From: Colias croceus
Lineage: Eukaryota; Arthropoda; Insecta; Lepidoptera; Pieridae
Length of the DNA stretch: 64,000 bases
Direction: 5' to 3'
Assembly (NCBI RefSeq): GCF_905220415.1
Contig: NC_059568.1
Coordinates: forward strand, 16,554,001 to 16,618,000
Below are positions 56,201-64,000 of this stretch, in pieces (position 1 is the first letter of the stretch; each line of letters opens with the position of its first letter). The notes beneath the pieces were generated by a model. That model was not told the origin of the DNA. It did no database searches and worked only from the letters and a program-made list of their open reading frames with translations. A program made the translations under genes and the position numbers.

Positions 56201-59173
56201 AAAAAATGATAATACAGTTTCTAAGTAAGCTGCTCTACATTTTCATCAGTGCATGCTTTATGTTTAAAAAGACGAGGGTTCGTATCCCACGTCATTATAG
56301 ATTTTTTTCTACTCCTTAAAAAAATTCTTAAGTATTATGTTATTCGACAAATATTGATAAGTCAAACTAGACTCGTAAAAATATTTAAACAATAAAACAG
56401 ACATATTTCAAGTATTCCATTGTATGACTGCATGAAAATAAGATTTTCCTTATTCCATTAACATGTAAATAAGCCAAGCCAGTCGGCGTCGCATCTGCAT
56501 CTCACCGAACATATCCTAGATAAAAGGTATTTTCAACTATCATAGCAGCTAATTACATGAAAATCTGTTCGTCATTTTTTTGTCACAAATGATTATTTGA
56601 AGGTTTATTACCTCTGCACACACTACTTTACACTGGGCGAAAATATTGAAAATATTATTCTCGCGTTTAACCTCTTTAAGGCGATAATGCGTAATTCAGT
56701 GTTTGTGTACATAGGCCTCGCAGAATGTACTAGGGCACTGCGTAAACAAGCGACGTACTATCGTTTGTAAACTGTTTCAAACCTAAGAGACAATTTATGA
56801 GGGCAAACTCTCTTTTATATGGCTAATATAATTCTAATCTCGCCTCATGGTCGATTTTTGTTTTAGGTATATATTTTTTTCTATTACAACTATTTGCGTT
56901 TTAGTATAAGCGAATTACATTGTACATACGTGCTAATTTATTTCCACTCTCATTGAGAGACTCAGTACAGTTTAGACTGGGGGCCTCCTTTTATGGGACT
57001 GACCTTGTCTTTGTTGTGCTCATTTTAGAGCATTTCGACTTACATACATTACTAAATGACAGCACTACAGAGGCGATGTCTTGAACGATATACGATTTCG
57101 TATGCCTAGTTTCTTTTATTTGTATGCTTCTAAAGAATTTCTTATCACATTATAACGTTTATGTCAAAAAATTATAACTGCGAATAAATTTATTCGTAAA
57201 TATTAGAATCCTTTTCAACATTTACATGTTCATAATAATATTTTCATATAAAATGTTACACATAGCTTTACTTAAGTATCCGATCACAATGTTAAACTGT
57301 ACCGTGGAACGTCGAGTGTCGCGCAAAATTGTTTCCTAGGTATTCATTGACATGAATACCTGAGCGAGTAATGTCTAACTATTCCGCGTTGCCAACCAGA
57401 ATTATGCAGCGCTCCCCGAAACCCCTCTCCCGTTGCAATATCACATAAGTTATAAACAATTTTCATCAGCGCCGTAACGAACCCACGTGAAAATAGTTCG
57501 CGTGGCTCTATTTAAAAAGTAGGCTATGGTCTAATTCTAGACTAGATTACTATGTGTTCTACAACTGCGGCTATTAATGCAGACAATTTAATCGTGCACC
57601 GAAATACATTCGTAACGGAACGACCGTTGTTGCGAATGTAACTCAATACTGTATTCGTTCAAGATCTAGTACAGTTGACATTATTTAACAAACAAACGTA
57701 TGCACACTTTGGTATTTTTTCTATCTCAACTAAAAACAAGTTAAAAATGTAGGTACTTTAGTTTCCACTAATAATTCTATTTACAAGTTCGCTCTCGGCT
57801 GGGAAGCTACATTATTCCTGAGTGCCGGCAATAACTCGTTTCAATTGTAAATTATCGAAAAATAAAAACAGATCCATTTACCTCGTCGCACCGTTGTAAT
57901 AAAATAACATAAAGTGTTCGCACAGCGGGCGCAAATCGATTAATCCCGCAAAACTAGTAAACACAATTCAATTAGCTACAAAGGGAGTCAATTATCTATA
58001 AATAGTTATTTACGTGTAACTATAGAAGATGATCAAACAGAAAAGTATCAACACAACTTTATACAATACATTTACTTTATTCAATTAAACATAAACTACA
58101 AATATCTTGGGGATAATTAGAAGATAAAGAAGAGGAGAAATACATTTTGATAACGTTTCATATTATAAACCTTCTTTATAACTAATTTTTAGAAAGCCAA
58201 GTTACCTGCAACACCTACCTAAACCACACATATAAAAATGATTATCATTGATCTCGTGTCTAAATATGTCACCTTAATGAATTCTACGTAAATGTCTCAA
58301 GATGGGCGGATAATTACGCGCCTTTTTCTAATGAAACAATACAACAACAAGCTTGCTTATCGCGAACGGTACAAAAAGCTTTATTCTGTTTCTTGGAAAC
58401 TCTATCGTTCTCACATATCATTAATATTATGAAGTGTGTAGGATGTAATATGTTTGTAGATGAAATTATGTCCAACAGTTACACCTTATTACCTTTTGTA
58501 TTGGCAAATAACGCCACAATAATCAGACTAACTCTCAAACACATTCCTATTAAAGCTGGTTGAACATACGATTTAAAACATTCCGAACAAATTGATATCA
58601 GAATCGATTCAGAATATATTAAGTAAAGTGCATGTAAAAGCGTGTGCGTCCAAATATTTAGTGATGCGATTGCTTTCATCGCAGTTTAAAGTGATGGATT
58701 TGTGGCTGATTTCTGACTGCAGTACAGGTCGCAGTATAGTAGGTGAGTAAGAAAGTAGAAACCCTACAGTAGAAACCCTAAATTTCTTTTTTTTTTTTCA
58801 ATGAGTACCGTAAATAATGTATTATCTATAGAATGGAACATATGATTCATAGCGTCACGTGAATAAAATATATTTCGATTTAAATTGGACGTAAAATCAA
58901 TTATGAAAAGACAAACACGAGAAATATATAATTTATTATTGAAACTTATAGTCCAATTATATTGATCATACAAAAATTGGAGACATCAATCGCAATTGGA
59001 TATAATTAAATGTACCCACTGTACATTTACATGGAAATTGTTACAACCAAGTGAACGTGAAAGGTGTAGAATGTGAATCTATTTTCAAGCTGTGGGCGTT
59101 GTGTTAGGTAATCGAGCAAAGAAACATCATACAATACAATCATTTTTAATAACCGTTACGTTACACATTAAAA

Positions 59174-59414
59174 TTAAACACTAGCAAAGAAAAAGTTAAC
59201 AGTTCCAAGTAGTGGAAGGTCCAAGCTCTTCGATGTTCGAATGTGAAGTGCCGTCCCGAGGGCGAGCCCCGGTACAAGCATGAAGTAAGCCGCCCACTTC
59301 ACTGTAGCGACGGTGCTGCCACCACACGGAACTCGTGCTTCGAGTCGTTTTACATCCGTGCAGACCGTCTCCGACATATAATTTGTGAATCAAGTGCAAT
59401 CCAATCATTTTCAT
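59174..59414 (-). other. GC-rich open segment, possible untranslated or first exon
   Basis: Two overlapping minus-strand frames stay open here (67 and 72 codons), one with a hydrophobic stretch (WAAYFMLVPGLALGTA). GC content is well above the flanks, but I see no known domain or clear splice pair. It could be an alternative 5' exon of the minus-strand phosphodiesterase gene or just a GC-rich regulatory patch. Confidence 0.2.
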
Positions 59415-60967
59415 ATTAAACTTCGATCTAATACGACCGACCTAATAACATTAACACACTTACAGTTACACTTCATTTCATTACCAAAGGTTCCTACTTA
59501 CAGAGAAATGATTATTTATTCATCATCATACTTGACCTGATACTTTTTTTTTAACTATTATATTTTACGTCAATGCTATTATATGGAATTTTCTATGAGT
59601 TTGCTCTAGTTGTGTCGATTGATTTTCTTATAAGTTTAAAAAAGAACCGTTTCCATAGACAACACGTCACAAAACTAACCCCGAACAATATGTAACATAT
59701 ATTAAAAAATAACAACTGCATGATGGGTCAATCAAAATATCTATCTCACTTAAGAAAAATCCATTCAGGACATTAGAATCTACCAAAATTAAAAGTCTAA
59801 CCAAAATCTAGTTTTGACTTAAGCACACAACACATTATACTATTGCAAATTTTATCATTATTTTAAAGTATAATCTACGTTCCTGGCGAGTATAATCTGG
59901 GGTCTTTAAGGGAAGAGTGAACGGGTGCCTAACACGACGACATGTACCATCTCAGTTCACATCTAAGGTTACCACTAGGCGTAATTGTGGGGCTTTCCTA
60001 TCGACGCAAAAAAGGAGTTTCGCAAAATACGAACAGCATCGCATCTCAGGTAATCATCATCACATCACCGTACACTAATAGGTAAAGCTTCATCATACCA
60101 TGCTCATTATCTCCCGCTGTCAAGCGTAATGCCACCAGTTACAAGATGCTATTACTGGGGCTAAAGTTTAATTACGACTAACTTATCAAAGCGATCGGGA
60201 TTTCGCTGCCATAATACCGACTAGCTTCAATTAGTTCCGGAACAACAATACTTAGTCGAACTGTGCCAGTTATTAGTCAAGCCGTTCACTCGATTAGAGC
60301 TTTTGTCGAATATCCGACGTTGTGAGATAGTTTTGTTCGGGAATGTAACAGAGTCAGCAAGGCATCCGGATAAGAATTAAACGATGTTCTCCAACAAAAT
60401 ATCTTGTGTAATAGGTAACAATTTTGAAATAGTTTGCTTATTCATGAAGGAGAAGCACAATATTTCGATGTTATTAATAACGCTTAAATTTATTATATTA
60501 AGAAAAACCACTCTGTCCTATATCTTCACAATATACGGAGAGTAGTTAATGTTTATTCTTTCTAATCGAGGAGAGCGTAATCAGAGAAGTCCGTAAATAT
60601 TCTTAACCTATAAAAGTGTGACATCGAGTCGCTAATGAGCACGAATTAAAACTTGCTAACTCAAAGGTCACCGACTTACTGACGCTGAAAGTTATCACCT
60701 ACTTATTATCTATTATTAACATTAAATCGGCGTGGGCGGCACTTTATATATAGGACTTATTTACTCAATTTGTTGGCAGCGACTTTGTTGATTCTGAAAG
60801 ACCTATCCAACGATACTCCACGCACCACTCATACGTAGGCACTACTAAATTAAAGTATCACGTTTTACGTCTTACTTTCCCTTTCCGATTAAACTTCAAT
60901 TCATAATATTTAAACCATCACCAAAACTTACATATACCTAATGTATATGTAGGTACCTAACATAAAA

Positions 60968-61018
60968 TTCCTTAAAGGAGCTGAACAGCGCACACATTCC
61001 TTAAAGGAGTTCAACAGT
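60968..61018 (+). repeat. Two-copy repeat of ATTCCTTAAAGGAG
   Basis: attccttaaaggagctgaac at 60968 and attccttaaaggagttcaac about 29 bases later. The core ccttaaagg is palindromic. It is too small to classify. Confidence 0.4.
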
Positions 61019-63023
61019 TCTCATTAAATCCAAGCTTGTCTCTCGACGCAATCATTGCTTGCTTTTATTGCGCAATCACATAGTTGGCATCGATAAGCTT
61101 TCACCTCTTAACAATTCCTTGAAACGCCGCTCAGTCGGATCACGGGCCATTAGCGTTCCCTCTATGCACTGCATATTTTAATCCTAAACATAATAGCTGC
61201 GCAGGCGTGCTCGCTCGATGTACGCTCGTTTTCAATTCTAAAATAGATTTTGAATAGAATTCTTTGAAAAGCGCGTTAAATCGTTCGCTATTACGTAGCC
61301 GATGCAGGGAGTTATGGACGTCCTGTCGCAGTAGCTATTTAAAAAATACATTGAATCAATTGCAGGCCGTCAACCCTTATTTCGTTATGGAAATTGGGTT
61401 AACGGATTCGTGCCGGCTTTCGGGCCGTCACAGTTTCCGTGCGACGCTCAATCACAAGTGGATGTGGACGAGGGTCGACGCCCTTCATATCATTGTTTTT
61501 TATTTTATTTTGACACAAATACAATTTTAATGATGTTGTTGCTTTTGTATTCAATCAATGTGATGCCTTGGGTGAGGTCCTATTCCATTACATTTCTTTA
61601 TTTTTTCTATATCACGACGTACCTTCCTAAACATTTACCGTTCAAAGTTTTACGAATAAAATAATGTCCGAGTATGTATCTCTTCTTTATCGTTTAGTTC
61701 TATTTTAGGTGTACAATTTGAAACAAAATATAATTAGGAGTGTAGCAAAAGAACATATAAAATTATATTGAATTTTGTTCCGATTGCTGGTATATTGCAA
61801 TCTAAGTAGGTACCTATCCATTTAGGTCCATTAGGTACTATTATAATATGAATATATTAATTTGAGAAATATTAATGTCGTCTGACCCACGCATGTGGGA
61901 ATCTGTGCATGTGTCATAAATTTACCCCAATGCGAAATTTCACACGATTGTTTCGTGATTATGCAAGAAAATTTAAGTGAAATAAGCGTAGTATTTTATG
62001 CATTAATGCAGGTTGGGAAAATCGCAATATGTTATGATATAATTATTCGACCTTCAAACAATATTATATCGTGATACAAAAAGCCATAATCGCCTTAAGC
62101 TATACTGTAAGGAATACAAATCAATCACATTTATTGTTTAACTTTAGCTGCCATCATATAAATTTTATCGAAATTGATGCAATACAAATAATTATTTTCG
62201 TGTTGAAATAAATTAACACTTATCGCTCTACCTACCTATATAGTTACAATGTAAGATGCTAAACTTAATTAAAATTTTTGTCACCTCTGAACTCAAAAGC
62301 TAAACATCAACCAAACTCCTGAACCAATTTTCAAAATCCTTCTACCATTCGAAACGTGCATTGTCCTCGAGTGACATATCCTATATTTTGAGAGATTTTA
62401 CGGCTATCCAAATACGTAGCAATACAATGGGTGCAGATCCTTTAAAACAACCCGAGGCGAGTCCGTCCGCGTGCGTCACATCCATCCAGTCCCCGTAGAT
62501 ACTTTTAATACAATTTGCCGCTGAAAGCCTTTTTCTAGCGCAAGCCCTACCGGTTTTATTCACTAACAAAGCCTAAATCTTTAAAAGGTTTTCTCCGCCG
62601 GGTAAACGTGTTTCACTTCTATTAATAGTACCGGTAGCAAATAATTGAATTGTTATCGAAATAAATGTCCTTTATTAGAATTCTAACAATTGAACCATTG
62701 TGAGACGCGTAAGTAATATACTGTAAGGTGCTGAAGGTATCTCAATTATAACATCTCTTTGAAGAGGCATCGTTTGGCGTTATTGTACCTAACAATAAAC
62801 AGCCACTTGTTAGATACCTTTGTATATTTTCGATGAATAAACGTTGCTCATTAAAATGCGTAGTTGAAGGTGCAGTCGCACCTACAAATGAAATTGCATC
62901 ACATTAATTAAGTATGATCCAGTATTCAAGGCGAAGGTTTAGCCTTGTGGCGCGGCCAGGTGTTGCGCGTGAAGCTCACACGTGTTATCAATTATCCACC
63001 CGCGAATCTCTGGGGACTGCGCG

Positions 63024-63037
63024 GTTGCCATGGTTAC
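63024..63037. promoter_or_regulatory. X-box-like motif (RFX) in a GC-rich patch
   Basis: GTTGCCATGGTTAC fits the RFX X-box (half-site GTTGCC, AT spacer, degenerate second half). It lies in a GC-rich 110 bp patch (62940-63050) that also holds cacacgtgttatc and gcgcgtgaagc words. No exon is close by. Confidence 0.35.
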
Positions 63038-64000
63038 GCATGACACATGGACTTTTTACATTACCACGCAATTAAATATATATTTCAATTACTTAATTAC
63101 AAGTGCTTAGTGTAATTAAAAAATGTATAAATTCTCAGAAGTGAAAGAACAGGAAATATTCATGGTTTAGTTTTTAGTTTCCTGTCCCATATCTGGCTAA
63201 GATCTCAATTATTAATTTATGCAAAATAGCAATAAAAAATGTACTTATTACCGCAAAATTTAGACTTAAGAGACAACACATTGATTTACTTTAAACAACA
63301 TTACATTCACTACGATCAAACCACATCTAAAACGTATTCAACATAAAAATAAACAAGAAACTGTAAGTCATTGCATAACGATAAACATTGTATGTAAATC
63401 CGTGTCTACGCCGCTACGAGCGTCTACGAGCAAGTTGCGGACGCACGTAGCCGTCACTACCCCGGCTGCAATGTAAACTTGAACTCTAATTATTTCACTT
63501 TGCCTTGCTTTAAGTTACATCTCAACTTATATTACTTCAGCCACTATTAAAGCAAAGCTGTTTTATTGACAAATTGAAAAAGCTGGATGTACGATGAATG
63601 TTTTGATGGAGATTTAAATATTTATAAACTACTAAAAGCTTGTTTATACGTTGTTGAAATCGTGAACTATAATATGCTAAAACTTTTCACATTCATATTT
63701 GAATCGCCTAAATTTCCGGTACAACAAAAGCATACAATAGAGAGTTTCCATCGCGACTATACAGTTTCAAACAGGAATTTCCGTACACATTTGTAAGCAA
63801 TAATTCCATTGCGAGCGCAGCACTTTGGCCTATAGTGAGTCCAGCTGAAAGCAGCTTTCGAAAAGCTTTTGATACTACAGCCGTCGCCTGCAATATTATT
63901 TTGATTCCGATGCACATTGTGAGGACACGGGAACGCTAAATTCTAAATTGAGTGCTTGTATATTCTAACAATTGTCGTGTTTTCGCACTGAAATTTTGTA

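Larger units (their letters stand above)
50414..64000. other. Long non-coding stretch, perhaps PDE7 intron
   Basis: I could find no further phosphodiesterase exon or other recognisable gene on either strand. The region is poorer in clear transposons than the rest of the window and has many scattered GC-richer patches (for example 55.3-55.4, 57.3-57.5, 59.2-59.4, 61.2-61.5, 62.4-62.6 and 62.94-63.05 kb), which would suit regulatory DNA. ORFs of 60-90 codons occur in these patches without known domains. Confidence 0.45.

Noticed and set aside
61264..61664. ORFs of 84-88 codons in a GC-richer patch
   Set aside because: No domain, and no splice signals in agreement with the frame; the second half becomes AT-rich and hydrophobic as in random AT DNA.
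62381..62569. 62-codon minus-strand ORF
   Set aside because: No recognisable domain and no matching acceptor or donor; left as a part of the gene-free region.
1..64000. CRISPR arrays, bacterial operons or rRNA genes
   Set aside because: No regularly spaced repeats, no ribosome-binding-site-led gene strings and no rRNA-like conserved blocks; the window is animal nuclear DNA.

Overview
This window reads as AT-rich nuclear DNA of a lepidopteran insect, probably a butterfly. The evidence is short exons with GT-AG introns, no bacterial-style operons, an insect short-wavelength (blue-class) opsin pair, and many dispersed repeats of types familiar from moth and butterfly genomes (Helitron-like ends in CTAG|T, tRNA-derived SINEs, TA-flanked DNA transposons, a Penelope-like retroelement).

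Layout. 1-11.1 kb is mostly non-coding and holds one likely first coding exon of an unrecognised gene on the minus strand (6811-6890), a roughly 2 kb TA-flanked DNA transposon and fold-back repeats. 11.15-18.03 kb (minus) and 20.40-23.30 kb (plus) hold two complete eight-exon blue-class opsin genes arranged head to head about 2.4 kb apart. Their intron positions and phases match, and both core promoters carry the same three blocks. The minus copy has collected repeats in introns 2 to 6, including a Penelope-like element. The plus copy is compact and shows none. 23.3-29.1 kb is an intergenic graveyard of elements: a GC-rich MITE, two broken THAP-domain exons, a Helitron-like copy and a TA-flanked DNA element ending about 220 bp from the next gene.

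29.14-38.57 kb (plus) is a complete 15-exon paraplegin gene (SPG7; mitochondrial inner-membrane m-AAA protease, 787 aa), with small palindromic elements in its introns. 38.6-48.7 kb contains a deletion derivative of a pogo-like transposon, a second GGGT-ended TA-flanked element full of subterminal repeats, and several perfect hairpins. 48.73-50.41 kb (minus) is the 3' end of a PDE7-type cyclic-nucleotide phosphodiesterase gene with an unusually long tail carrying three RRxS (PKA-type) sites. 50.4-64 kb has no recognisable exon and may be a long PDE7 intron or upstream region.

The genes do not form one pathway. The strongest biology is the inverted opsin duplication with duplicated promoter blocks, followed by the phosphodiesterase tail. 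All calls come from reading the sequence without database searches. Family names rest on motif recognition; species and expression are inference.
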